A stretch of 64,000 bases of DNA from OFTM291 sp041741375 (GTDB lineage Bacteria > Gemmatimonadota > Gemmatimonadetes > Gemmatimonadales > GWC2-71-9): contig JBGSKF010000143.1 in the NCBI GenBank assembly GCA_041741375.1, positions 1-64,000 on the forward strand. Direction: 5' to 3'. Numbering within the stretch: the first letter of the stretch is position 1; every line of letters begins with the position of its first letter. The notes beneath the pieces were generated by a model. It worked only from the letters and a program-made list of their open reading frames with translations, made no database searches and was not told the origin of the DNA. The translations under genes were made by a program, and so were the position numbers. Of the stretch, positions 16,092 to 23,884 are shown piece by piece.

Positions 16092-17432
16092 ATGACCGGC
16101 AAGCTGAAGTCTCCTCTCCTGGCCACAGGGGCCATTCTCCTGGTTGCGGTGGGAGTGATCCGGGCCCTCGAAACGCGCCAGGCGCCTTCGCATCCCGATC
16201 CCGAGACCCTGCTGGCATCACCGGAATGGATCCAGGCGGTCCAGTCCTCCGACTCGCTGAGTCTCGGCACCTTGGCGGTCCGGCAATGCCGCTCCCCGGG
16301 GAAGGAGTGCTACCTCACGCTTCTTCTCTCCCTCGCCGAGGCGGATCAGATCCCCCTGGCCATGGGAACCCTCTCGGCCATCGCGGAGCGGGACCAGCGG
16401 ATCATGGCCACGGGACACGACTATGCCCACGCGATCGGAATGCGGGGCTATGATCCCGCCCGGGAGTTCGGGGCTCAATTCGTCCGCTGCACGGTGGCGT
16501 TCCAGAGTGGATGCTACCACGGCCTCATCCAGGTGCACCTGACCAGCGTGCCCGAGGTGAACAAGGAGGCGGTCAGCGGCTTCTGCGGCCGGATTCCCGG
16601 GCTGGACACCAACCAGTGGCTTCGATTCCAGTGCGCCCACGGCCTGGGTCATGGCCTGCTGATGGCGTTCAACCACGACCTCCCGAAGGGGCTTGCCGGA
16701 TGTGATTTCCTGGACGGCGGGTGGGACCGGGAAGTGTGCTATGGCGGCGCCTTCATGGAGAATGTGATCGCCACCGACACGCATCACATGCCGGTGCGCA
16801 CCGCGTCCGCCGCGACGACGGATTCCACCGCCGATCACGGGGACCATGGGGATCACACCACTCCGGCGGAACCGGAACCGGCCCCTCCCGCCTTTCCGCG
16901 GATCAACCCCGCGGATCCCTATTATCCCTGCTCGATCCTGCACGAACACTATCTGAATTCCTGCTATGCCATGCAGACGAGTCTGATGCTGGAGATCACG
17001 GACCGGGATTGGGCAGCCACGGCGCGGCTCTGTGATGGGGCCCCGGCGCGGTACCGGACCATCTGCTATCAGTCGCTGGGGACCAACATCAGCGGCAGCA
17101 CCGTGCGGAACGCGACAAAGGCGATTGCCCTCTGCTCACTGGGATCGGAGGCGTTGCAGCCGTGGTGTTACCTCGGCGTGGTGAAGAACTTCGTGGACGT
17201 GACCAGCAACCCCGACGACGGGCTGGATTTCTGCCGCGAGGTGCCGGGGGAGGCGAACCGTCTCCAGTGCTACATGGCCGTGGGAGAGGAACTCACGGTG
17301 CTTCACCGCGATGTGAATCTGCGCATCCCGGTGTGCGACCGGGCGGCACCCGATGGGCGGGACGCGTGCCGGTACGGTGCCCGGATCGTGCTGGTGCCCC
17401 CGCCAGGACTCCCGATGTACAATGAACAATGA
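16092..17432 (+). CDS. Membrane-anchored Cys/His-rich protein of unknown function
   Basis: 446-residue protein with one N-terminal hydrophobic helix (LLATGAILLVAVGVIRAL), so it is anchored or secreted. I do not recognise the family. The body repeats Cys/His motifs: ATGHDYAHAIGM, SGCYHGLIQVHL, QCAHGLGHGLLMAF, EVCYGGAFMENV, CSILHEHYLNSCY. HGLGHG and the paired CYH/CAH motifs look like a metal or haem ligand set and recur at similar spacing, which suggests an internally repeated fold. A low-complexity DHGDHGDHTTPAEPEPAPPA linker divides it near 255-275. It follows the oligopeptidase by 27 bases. The last residues, MYNEQ, come from the downstream minisatellite, so the original C-terminus may differ. 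Confidence 0.6.
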   Translation: MTGKLKSPLLATGAILLVAVGVIRALETRQAPSHPDPETLLASPEWIQAVQSSDSLSLGTLAVRQCRSPGKECYLTLLLSLAEADQIPLAMGTLSAIAERDQRIMATGHDYAHAIGMRGYDPAREFGAQFVRCTVAFQSGCYHGLIQVHLTSVPEVNKEAVSGFCGRIPGLDTNQWLRFQCAHGLGHGLLMAFNHDLPKGLAGCDFLDGGWDREVCYGGAFMENVIATDTHHMPVRTASAATTDSTADHGDHGDHTTPAEPEPAPPAFPRINPADPYYPCSILHEHYLNSCYAMQTSLMLEITDRDWAATARLCDGAPARYRTICYQSLGTNISGSTVRNATKAIALCSLGSEALQPWCYLGVVKNFVDVTSNPDDGLDFCREVPGEANRLQCYMAVGEELTVLHRDVNLRIPVCDRAAPDGRDACRYGARIVLVPPPGLPMYNEQ

Positions 17433-17516
17433 TCAATGAACAATGATCAATGAACAATGATCAATGAACAATGATCAATGAACAATGAACAATGATCAAT
17501 GAACAACAATCAATAA
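17418..17516. repeat. AATGATCAATGAAC minisatellite
   Basis: About seven imperfect units of AATGATCAATGAAC in tandem. The repeat begins inside the last codons of the Cys/His-rich gene and supplies its TGA. A short inverse copy at 17593-17619 supplies the stop of the DUF302 gene, and a longer one lies at 27966-28037. The remaining sequence to 17598 has no gene. Confidence 0.85.
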
Positions 17517-17598
17517 CCGTTGATCACTGTTTATCGTCGTCACGAGCCCAAGCGTGCCACCTCCTCAGATCCCTCGTCTCCGGATGACATCCCATTGA

Positions 17599-18111
17599 TC
17601 ATTGTTCATTGTTCACTGAAACGGCGTGCCGGGCCAGGGCGGCCAGCAGACCCCGGGTCCGGTCGATCACGGGACCGCACCCCGGCAGCCGGTGATGCGA
17701 GGCGAGCCAGACCGGATCGGTGTACCCCACCCAGGTCAGGCCGGCGTCATCCTCCCAGACCAGCATTCTGAGCGGCAGATCGATGGCGATCCGGCGCTCA
17801 CACTTCATGAGCGCCGTCCCCCCCGCCGGGTGTCCAAAGAGCAGCACCGTGGTGGGCGGCAACGAATCGTTGACCGTTCGGGCGTTGGCGGCATGATCGA
17901 TGGTGGCGAAGAGCGTCAAGCCACGAGTTGCGATCTCCGCACTCAGTCGCGACACGATCTCCGCCACGGGTCGCTCCGCGCGGAGCACCACCATCCCGTC
18001 GGTGCTGTCCTGGGCCGCGAGGATCGGTGGGGAGAGGAGCGCGACAGCGCAGACCAAGGCGCGGATCCTCTCCCTCCTCGTACTCGTACCCGTACCCGTA
18101 CCCGTTCTCAT
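17599..18111 (-). CDS. Exported DUF302 domain protein
   Basis: 170-residue protein: signal peptide (ALVCAVALLSPPILAAQ) followed by a DUF302 domain. The domain shows ISRLSAEIATRGLTLFATIDHAANA, then LPPTTVLLFGHPAGGTALM, IAIDLPLRMLVWED and VGYTDP, the usual order. DUF302 proteins bind unknown small ligands; some are tied to redox or metal stress. The chosen start (18111) puts a run of RTGTGTGTSTRRE just ahead of the signal peptide, encoded by a GTACGG/GTACGA microsatellite. The C-terminal NNEQ is encoded by a minisatellite. Both ends of the gene therefore touch simple repeats. Confidence 0.8.
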   Translation of the reverse strand: MRTGTGTGTSTRRERIRALVCAVALLSPPILAAQDSTDGMVVLRAERPVAEIVSRLSAEIATRGLTLFATIDHAANARTVNDSLPPTTVLLFGHPAGGTALMKCERRIAIDLPLRMLVWEDDAGLTWVGYTDPVWLASHHRLPGCGPVIDRTRGLLAALARHAVSVNNEQ

Positions 18112-18192
18112 ACACGAGAAAATATTCCCCGGTCCCCACTCGGAGAACCGCCGTGTACGAGTACGTGTACCGCTTCGCTGAGTACGAGTACG
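18068..18192. repeat. CGTACC/CGTACT microsatellite
   Basis: Two runs of a six-base repeat (CGTACC/CGTACT and the complementary phase), at about 18068-18110 and 18150-18192. The first is inside the 5' end of the DUF302 gene. A third run is at 38184-38222. Confidence 0.8.
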
Positions 18193-18244
18193 GATGGGGG
18201 AGCAGGACATGGTAAATCTCCTGTGATGTCAGTCTTCCAGTTTG

Positions 18245-18463
18245 TCACCATACGAAGTTAAACCAGCCATGGATCGGTCGGTACAATACGGGCTTCCGTG
18301 CGCGCCACGCTGGAGCGTGGTGATCCCAGGTGTCTTCGCTCAAGTGAGAGAGGCAAATGGTGGTGAGGCCGCAGGTCACGGCGCGAACCCGGCCCTCGGG
18401 CAGGTCGTCGAGGCCCGCCACCCGGTACCATTCCCGCCGGGGTTCCGAGGAGCGGTCTGTCAT
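18245..18463 (-). pseudogene. Rieske ferredoxin truncated by a repeat
   Basis: The first 40 residues (EWYRVAGLDDLPEGRVRAV then TCGLTTICLSH) match the N-terminal strands of a Rieske [2Fe-2S] ferredoxin, in the form W-x-R-V-x-x-x-D-[DE]-L-P-x-G. The CxH...CxxH cluster motif that should follow is absent. Instead the frame runs into DHHAPAWRARKPV, encoded by a dispersed repeat (CCACGCTCCAGCGTGG) also found upstream of the neighbouring gene. The ATG overlaps the TGA of the Rieske-glutamate-synthase gene by four bases, so the original protein was translationally coupled to it. It cannot bind a cluster as it stands. Confidence 0.6.
18296..18340. repeat. CCACGCTCCAGCGTGG dispersed hairpin repeat
   Basis: GCCACGCTGGAGCGTGGTGATCCCAGG (in two parts: stem GCCACGCTGGAGCGTGG, then GATCCCAGG). 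A second copy lies at 20165-20215. The stem is a near-perfect palindrome. In both places the repeat interrupts or abuts the 5' or 3' end of a Rieske-type gene. Confidence 0.7.
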
Positions 18464-20097
18464 GCCGTTACCTCCCGCACTGGGGACATCACCCCGCCAA
18501 AGCGCACTCCGCTCAGCAGGGCCATCTCCGGTTTCCAGGTCGTCAGGTCCCCGGGCGAGAACTGGTCGAGGTGCGCGTGTCCGCAGGCCCGGGCCAGGAC
18601 CTGCATGAGTTCGGTGGAGGTGGAGAGGAATCGGGCCAGTCGGTCCGCCGCCTCATTCACGGGAAGGCGGGCCCGAAGGTGCTCCTTCTGGGTTGCGATG
18701 CCCACCGGGCAGTTGCTGGTGTGACAGGCGCGCATGGCGAGGCATCCGATGGCCTGGATGGCGCTGTTGGAGACGGCCACGGCGTCCGCTCCGAGGGCGA
18801 GGGCCTTGGCAAAGTCTTCCGGCACCCGGAGGCCGCCGGTGATGATGAGGGAGACGTCCGATCGCCCGGCCTGGTCGAGGTGGCGGCGGGCCCGGGCCAG
18901 GGCGGGAATGGTGGGGACGGAGATGTTGTCGCGGAAGAGCAGCGGTGCCGCGCCGGTGCCTCCGCCGCGCCCATCGAGGATGATGTAGTCCACCCCGACC
19001 TCCAGCGCCGCGTCGATGTCCTCCTCGATGTGCTGGGCCGAGAGCTTGTAGCCGATCGGAATGCCTCCGGTGTATTCACGCACTTGATCGGCAAAGGCCC
19101 GGATCGGATCGAGGGAGTCCCAGTCGGGAAACCGGGAGGGAGACACCGCCGGTTCCCCGGCCCGGAGTCCCCGCACCTCGGCGATCTCCCGTGTCACCTT
19201 GGGTCCCGGCAGGTGTCCTCCGGTCCCGGTCTTGGCGCCCTGGCCTCCCTTGAAATGAAAGGCCTGCACCCGACGCAGCTTCTCCATCGCAAACCCGAAC
19301 CGTCCCGAGGCGAGTTCGTAGAAATACCGGGAGCATTCGGCCTGCTCCGCCGGGAGCATTCCCCCCTCGCCGGAACAGATCCCCGTTCCCGCCTGCTCCG
19401 CTCCCCGAGCCAGGGCGATCTTCGCCTCGGCGGAGAGGGCCCCGAAGCTCATGTCACTCACCAGGATCGGGAGGGCGAGCCGAAGCGGCTTCGCGGCGCT
19501 CGGGCCGATGACGACGTCGGTGCCCACCGGGGCCTCGTCGAGCAGGGGGACCCGGGCCAGTTGGGCCGTGACGAACTGGAGGTCCCTCCACTGCGGAAGC
19601 TCGGGGCCCGGCACCCCCATGGCGTCCACCCGTCCATGGTGCCCGGTGCGGGAGAGACCATGTGAGGCCAGCTCCCGAATCCACCCGGTGTGGGGCTCCT
19701 CGGGCGTCCCGTGGGCATCGGCCCAGGATCCCTGATAGGCCATCCGGTCGAATGGCTGGGGATGTTTCCGCTCCCAGGCTGCGATTTCGTCCTCATCCAC
19801 CCACACCTGGTCCGCCTCGATCCAGGCCGAGAACCGGTGAAGCTGCTCCTCGGGGTTGTAGGCGCTGATGCCGGTACGGAATCGAAAGTCCCACCGATGC
19901 ACGCCGCAGATCAGGTCTTCCCCCTCCACCGATCCGTCGGCCAGGAGGGCGCCGCGATGGAGGCACCGGCCGAAGAGCACGGAAACTTCCTCGGCATCGG
20001 GCCAGCGGACGATGACGAGATCCACGTTGGCCACAAGGGCGTGGGTCGGGGTGACCGGGGGAAGTTCCGACCAGGTGGCGATGGGAACCTTGCGCAT
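18460..20097 (-). CDS. Rieske-domain / FMN-binding glutamate synthase-type fusion
   Basis: 545-residue fusion. An N-terminal Rieske domain has CLHRGA (C45, H47) and CGVHRWDF (C64, H67), the CxH-x16-CxxH [2Fe-2S] motif. The remainder is the FMN domain of glutamate synthase: LPILVSDMSFGALSAEAKIA, GTGICSGEGGM, FHFKGGQGAKTGTGGHLPG, IGYKLSAQHIEEDI, ILDGRGGGTGAAP and, near the end, C-x5-C-x4-C in GCLAMRACHTSNCPVGIATQ, the [3Fe-4S] ligands. There is no glutaminase domain, so ammonia or another nitrogen donor would have to be supplied. Start 20097 follows GGAGAG; an upstream ATG at 20157 lies next to a dispersed repeat. The downstream Rieske fragment was probably its partner. Confidence 0.85.
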   Translation of the reverse strand: MRKVPIATWSELPPVTPTHALVANVDLVIVRWPDAEEVSVLFGRCLHRGALLADGSVEGEDLICGVHRWDFRFRTGISAYNPEEQLHRFSAWIEADQVWVDEDEIAAWERKHPQPFDRMAYQGSWADAHGTPEEPHTGWIRELASHGLSRTGHHGRVDAMGVPGPELPQWRDLQFVTAQLARVPLLDEAPVGTDVVIGPSAAKPLRLALPILVSDMSFGALSAEAKIALARGAEQAGTGICSGEGGMLPAEQAECSRYFYELASGRFGFAMEKLRRVQAFHFKGGQGAKTGTGGHLPGPKVTREIAEVRGLRAGEPAVSPSRFPDWDSLDPIRAFADQVREYTGGIPIGYKLSAQHIEEDIDAALEVGVDYIILDGRGGGTGAAPLLFRDNISVPTIPALARARRHLDQAGRSDVSLIITGGLRVPEDFAKALALGADAVAVSNSAIQAIGCLAMRACHTSNCPVGIATQKEHLRARLPVNEAADRLARFLSTSTELMQVLARACGHAHLDQFSPGDLTTWKPEMALLSGVRFGGVMSPVREVTA

Positions 20098-20159
20098 CAC
20101 ACTCTCCGGCGAGGGGATGGGAAATTCGGGGCCGGTACGGGTGTCCGGCTGCAACATAA

Positions 20160-20220
20160 ACTCCCCCGCACGCCACGCTGGAGCGTGGCGATCCCAGGGG
20201 GTGTCCATCCCAGGGGGTGT
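20160..20220. repeat. CCACGCTCCAGCGTGG dispersed hairpin repeat (second copy)
   Basis: Second copy of the element at 18296-18340, followed by a short tandem duplication of CATCCCAGGGGGTGTC. It fills the gap between the DUF4112 stop and the Rieske-glutamate-synthase start. Confidence 0.7.
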
Positions 20221-20226
20221 CGATCC

Positions 20227-20727
20227 CTACGTGATCAGTGTCATCAGGGCACGAAGAACCATCCATGCCAGAACGACCGATGCGGCGGTCACGAGTGTCA
20301 GGCCCAGTGCCACGACCGCCATCCATCGTGCGCTGGCTGCCCCGGCGCCTCGGGGGTCGCGACAGTATGCCTCCAGCAACACCATGTTCCGCTGGTTGGC
20401 GCGAAACACCACATCATGAATGTCCCCGACCACCGGAATGGTTCCCACCACCGCATCGCGGCCCAGGTTCCAGAGCATCCGGGCCAGGATGGCGGGAGGT
20501 GCGCCCCGGTGGCCGGCCTCCGCCAGGATCAGCGATCCGACCACGAGACCGATCACGTCGCCCAGACCGGGAATCACCCCGATCACGGGATCGATCCCGA
20601 TCCGAATCCCGGTGCCGGGGATGCGTACCGCCGAGTCCATCCACCACGCCAGGCGTCGGAGGGAGCGGATCCGGGCATCCACCGACGAATCCGAAGGCGG
20701 AGGTGCGGGCGACCCGGAGAGGCTCAT
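20227..20727 (-). CDS. DUF4112 membrane protein
   Basis: 166-residue protein with the DUF4112 core: RLAWWMDSAVRIPGTGIRIG followed by DPVIGVIPGLGDVIGLVVGSLIL, then MLWNLGRDAVVGTIPVVGDI. Three hydrophobic helices lie at about 45-65, 88-100 and 135-160. Function unknown. Its ATG overlaps the upstream MBL gene's stop (ATGA), so the two are coupled. Confidence 0.85.
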   Translation of the reverse strand: MSLSGSPAPPPSDSSVDARIRSLRRLAWWMDSAVRIPGTGIRIGIDPVIGVIPGLGDVIGLVVGSLILAEAGHRGAPPAILARMLWNLGRDAVVGTIPVVGDIHDVVFRANQRNMVLLEAYCRDPRGAGAASARWMAVVALGLTLVTAASVVLAWMVLRALMTLIT

Positions 20728-21641
20728 CCTCGATCCTCGGCGCGCTTCCGGTGATAGCGTGCGAGCCCTGCCCAGCTCGCCCTGACGCCATCGGGGTGCA
20801 CCGGAAGCGGCATTCCCGGCGGAAGGTGTGCCCCGTATTCGCGGAGGAAATCCTCCGCGAAGGCGGTGGCCATCGCCCGCTCGTCCTGGCCAGTTCCGCA
20901 TTCCTTCGCCACTCGAGCACTCCACCGCCGGAGACGAGTGTCGTGGTCGTTGAGATGGCGGGTGACATCGCGATAGGGACCGAAGTGAGCGAGGAAGAGG
21001 TGCGTGGGATGCCAGCGACGAATCGCCGCGGTGCTGGTGAGCATGGCCTCGACGTCGATGTCCGGCGGCGGGGTCACGGGGATCACCATGGTCGTGCGGG
21101 GGAACCGCTCTCCCGTGGCATCGCCCACGAAGACGGTCCCCGTCGTGTCGTCCAGCCACGCCATGTGATGAACGGCGTGCCCCGGGGTGGCGAGCGAGCG
21201 GAAACGGCGCCCGCCGAGGTCAAACTCCTCACCCCCGTCGAGGGGGACGAGGTTCCGCTCCGGCACCGGGTGGATGGCGCCCCAGAGAGAATCCATCTGG
21301 TCCCCATAGAGGCGGGTGGCGCTGGCCAGGAGCCGGGACGGGTCGAGGAGATGGCGGGCGCCCGCCCGGTGCACATGAATCCGGACCCGCGGGTTCCGCT
21401 CGGCCAATATCCCCGCGGCGCCGGCGTGATCGAGGTGGATGTGGGTCAGGAGGATCGCGGAAACGTCCTTCAGGGAGGCGCCGAGGTCCGCAAGCCCCTG
21501 TTCGAGGGCCGGGAGGGTGCTGGACGGGCCGGGATCGACCAGGATCGGGCCCTCCGCACCGTTGAGGACTCCGGTGGCGATGTACTCCGCCTGACCCTGA
21601 AAGTGGAGGTCGACCAGGTGAACGGCGGAATGAGGGGACAT
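20724..21641 (-). CDS. MBL-fold hydrolase (glyoxalase II-like)
   Basis: 305-residue metallo-beta-lactamase. ILVDPGPSSTLPALEQ, LLTHIHLDHAGAAG with the HxHxDH motif, LATPGHAVHHMAWL and VFVGDATGER supply the metal ligands, and LFLAHFGPYRDV the last His. The shape is that of the glyoxalase II/Lactonase-like branch with a C-terminal helical extension (about 240-305). ATG 21641 begins MSPHSAVHLVDLHFQG, the usual N-terminal strand; the open frame upstream overlaps a divergent gene. No signal peptide. Confidence 0.83.
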   Translation of the reverse strand: MSPHSAVHLVDLHFQGQAEYIATGVLNGAEGPILVDPGPSSTLPALEQGLADLGASLKDVSAILLTHIHLDHAGAAGILAERNPRVRIHVHRAGARHLLDPSRLLASATRLYGDQMDSLWGAIHPVPERNLVPLDGGEEFDLGGRRFRSLATPGHAVHHMAWLDDTTGTVFVGDATGERFPRTTMVIPVTPPPDIDVEAMLTSTAAIRRWHPTHLFLAHFGPYRDVTRHLNDHDTRLRRWSARVAKECGTGQDERAMATAFAEDFLREYGAHLPPGMPLPVHPDGVRASWAGLARYHRKRAEDRG

Positions 21642-21733
21642 CGGGCTCCGGGTGTCGGAGTGAAGGGTTCCGGGGTGGGGAAGTATAGATTGTCTGGCAA
21701 CGAAGGATGGTGCCGACGCACCAGGGAGACAGC

Positions 21734-22408
21734 ATGAGACGTTCATGGATCGGATGCGCACTGATGATCGGCGCCATTGTGGTGCCGGGCAGGTCGGACC
21801 TCGTGGCTCAGGATGGGGCCTCGAAACCAATGGTCATGTGGACTCCGCTGTCGGCCGTGGGGGTCCTTCGCGCCTCGGCGCAGGTGGACTCGGTCTTCAT
21901 CGATCGGGTGGTACGGGAGGCGACCGTGGAGGGCGGGGATTGGGTCTCCTATCTTGCCGTCCGGCTCGGGGTCGACACCCTGCCCGAACCGAATGGAATC
22001 CGGGTCGCGGTCGACAGCGCCCGGATCTTCGTGGATGGGCGGCTCATGGATCTCCCCGCCGAAACCCGCGCGCTCTTCGGCCCCCTCTCGATGATGCTCG
22101 ACTCCACGACCGCCCTCCGAGCCGAAATCGTCCTCGGGAACAGCGGCCCCGGCCTGGTGCGTTTCATCCTTCGCCGCATGCTGGTGAACGGATTCCCCAT
22201 TCCGGAGTCGTTGCTCGGCCCCTTCCTGGCCCGGGTGGGGAAGCAATATCCCGTGCTCACACCCACGGGCAGGGAACTCCGGGTGCAGATCCCCGAGGAC
22301 GGCGCGGTGCTTCTGCGGCCGGCCGGAGTGATTCTGCAGCGCGAACTGGCCGAGGCCGCACTCTCCACCGACAGCACGACCCGCGCATCGGCGACCCGGC
22401 CGCGCTGA
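21734..22408 (+). CDS. Secreted protein of unknown function
   Basis: 224 residues. A short signal peptide (WIGCALMIGAIVVPGRSDLVAQ) is followed by a soluble body with no motif I recognise. FIDRVVREATVEGGDWVSYLAVRLG and VRFILRRMLVNGFPIPESLL suggest a lipid- or sterol-binding-like hydrophobic pocket fold, but this is impression only. Start 21734 has GGGAGA seven bases upstream. It is divergent from the MBL gene, with a 92-base shared upstream region. Confidence 0.6.
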   Translation: MRRSWIGCALMIGAIVVPGRSDLVAQDGASKPMVMWTPLSAVGVLRASAQVDSVFIDRVVREATVEGGDWVSYLAVRLGVDTLPEPNGIRVAVDSARIFVDGRLMDLPAETRALFGPLSMMLDSTTALRAEIVLGNSGPGLVRFILRRMLVNGFPIPESLLGPFLARVGKQYPVLTPTGRELRVQIPEDGAVLLRPAGVILQRELAEAALSTDSTTRASATRPR

Positions 22409-22436
22409 ACCTCCGCCGGATGGAAGCGGGCATGGA

Positions 22437-22480
22437 GGGTTTTGGGTGTTGGTGCTGGGTATTGGGTGTTGGGCCTCTCC
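22437..22480. repeat. TTGGGTGTTGGG low-complexity repeat
   Basis: Degenerate TTGGGTGTTGG/TATTGGG units between two genes. The complementary phase (TACCCAA) recurs at 41973-42018, where it is translated into the start of a lipoprotein. Confidence 0.7.
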
Positions 22481-22545
22481 TCCCCCCCGGGGGATCTGAG
22501 GAGATTGCCGAGGAACTGGAGGCCCCGCGGTGGCGTATGCGGAGC

Positions 22546-23073
22546 ATGCCTGACCACGGAGCCCCTGTGCTGTGCCGCTTCCATGCCACCATGACCGTGC
22601 CCCGCCCCCGGGATCAGGTCTTCGCCTTCTTTGCCAGCGCCGACAATCTCGAGCGGATCACGCCACCCGAGCTACGATTTCAGATCCTGACACCCGGACC
22701 CATCGTCATTGCGGAGGGGAGCCTGATCGACTACCGGCTGCGCTTGCACGGGGTTCCCCTGCGTTGGCGCACGCGCATTGCGCGCTGGGATCCGCCGCGC
22801 GAGTTCGTGGACGAGCAGCTGCGCGGACCCTATGCGGTGTGGCACCACGCGCATCGGTTCCGGGCCCTCACCGACGGCGGAACTGGAGTGGAGGACGAGG
22901 TGCTCTACCGTCTCCCTTTCGGTGTGCTCGGTCGCCTCGTCACCCCCCTGGTGCGGAGGCAGGTGGAACAGATCTTTGCATACCGGCAGGCGCGGATTCG
23001 GGACCTGCTCACCCGGGAGTTGTCACTGCCGGAGCTCGTGCATTGCCCGGGGCCGGTTGGTGATGATGCCTGA
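22546..23073 (+). CDS. SRPBCC family protein
   Basis: 175-residue SRPBCC ligand-binding domain of the polyketide-cyclase/StAR type. PRPRDQVFAFFASADNLERITPP is the family's N-terminal helix, then GSLIDYRLRLHGVPLRWRTRI, VDEQLRGPYAVWHHAHRF and EDEVLYRLPFGVLGRLVTP, all in the usual positions; the long C-terminal helix (RRQVEQIFAYRQARI) follows. ATG 22546 (MPDHGAPVLCRF) is preferred. Its end overlaps the convergent GDPD gene by 51 bases. Confidence 0.82.
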   Translation: MPDHGAPVLCRFHATMTVPRPRDQVFAFFASADNLERITPPELRFQILTPGPIVIAEGSLIDYRLRLHGVPLRWRTRIARWDPPREFVDEQLRGPYAVWHHAHRFRALTDGGTGVEDEVLYRLPFGVLGRLVTPLVRRQVEQIFAYRQARIRDLLTRELSLPELVHCPGPVGDDA

Positions 23074-23775
23074 TACCCCCCGGCGCCAGAGCTGGAGGGC
23101 GCGACCCGGGTCGTCCACGGTCCAGACATGGAGGGGAGCGTCGTTGCTCCGTGCCAGGGCCACGGCCCGGGTCGTGGGGATCTCGAGGCCGTGCCACTGA
23201 TCGGGTACCGCGAAACAGGCCACAGGGGGCAGGGAGACGGGGAGGCGGGTCCGGGCCCGGAGTGTGAGCCGGGCGATGTCCCGCCGGGAGGCCCCGACCG
23301 CGATCGGCCCTCCGCGGAACACGCCGAGGGCCCGGTGCTCGAAGGCGGCGACCACCACTCGCTTCGCGGCTCCGAGTCGCGTGACCACTTCGACCACCGC
23401 CGACTGCGCCGCTTCGGCCTTGATCTCGATCAGCAGCGGGAGGTCCCGTACTCCGTCCAGCACCTCCGCGAGGGAGGGCACCCGGACCTGCCGGGCGGCC
23501 CAGGTTGCATCGGAGTGGCGGGCTCCGGCGTTGGCCCGCTGGATCTCGGCCCAGGTGAGCGCGGCGACCGATCCGGTCCTGTCGGTGGTCCGGTCGAGAG
23601 TGGGATCGTGAATGACGACAGGGATCCGGTCGCGGGAGAGGTGGACATCCAACTCCAGGGCGTCGGCTCCATCCTCGAGGGCACACTGGAACGCGTCCAG
23701 TGTGTTCTCGGGTGCGCGATCAGAGGCACCCCGGTGGGCGATGACGAGCTGGACCTTCGGGTCGGTGAGCAGCAT
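23023..23775 (-). CDS. Glycerophosphodiester phosphodiesterase (GDPD)
   Basis: 250-residue TIM-barrel phosphodiesterase. VIAHRGASDRAPENT is the first catalytic segment (His, Arg and Glu), ELDVHLSRDRIPVVIHDPTLDRTT gives the metal Asp and the second His, and LLIEIKAEA supplies the later Glu. It would release glycerol-3-phosphate from deacylated phospholipids, with no signal peptide, so in the cytosol. Its last 17 codons overlap the 3' end of the convergent SRPBCC gene. Confidence 0.88.
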   Translation of the reverse strand: MLLTDPKVQLVIAHRGASDRAPENTLDAFQCALEDGADALELDVHLSRDRIPVVIHDPTLDRTTDRTGSVAALTWAEIQRANAGARHSDATWAARQVRVPSLAEVLDGVRDLPLLIEIKAEAAQSAVVEVVTRLGAAKRVVVAAFEHRALGVFRGGPIAVGASRRDIARLTLRARTRLPVSLPPVACFAVPDQWHGLEIPTTRAVALARSNDAPLHVWTVDDPGRALQLWRRGVSGIITNRPRAMHELRQ

Positions 23776-23884
23776 CAGGGGCGCATCGAATGACCATCGG
23801 GTGGAAGTGACGACGACCGCAAGCTACCTTCCTGACCGATCCTCCGACAGCCGTCACCCCCTCCAGACCTGGAGCCCACCCGCG

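Noticed and set aside
13899..16193. Long minus-strand frame
   Set aside because: Antisense to the oligopeptidase B-type gene; Pro/Arg/Gly-rich.
17418..17516. Regularly repeated sequence that could look like a CRISPR array
   Set aside because: The units are contiguous with no unique spacers, and no cas gene is nearby. It is a minisatellite.
22421..22546. Earlier start for the SRPBCC gene
   Set aside because: It would translate a low-complexity TTGGGTGTTGGG repeat; the later ATG fits the domain.
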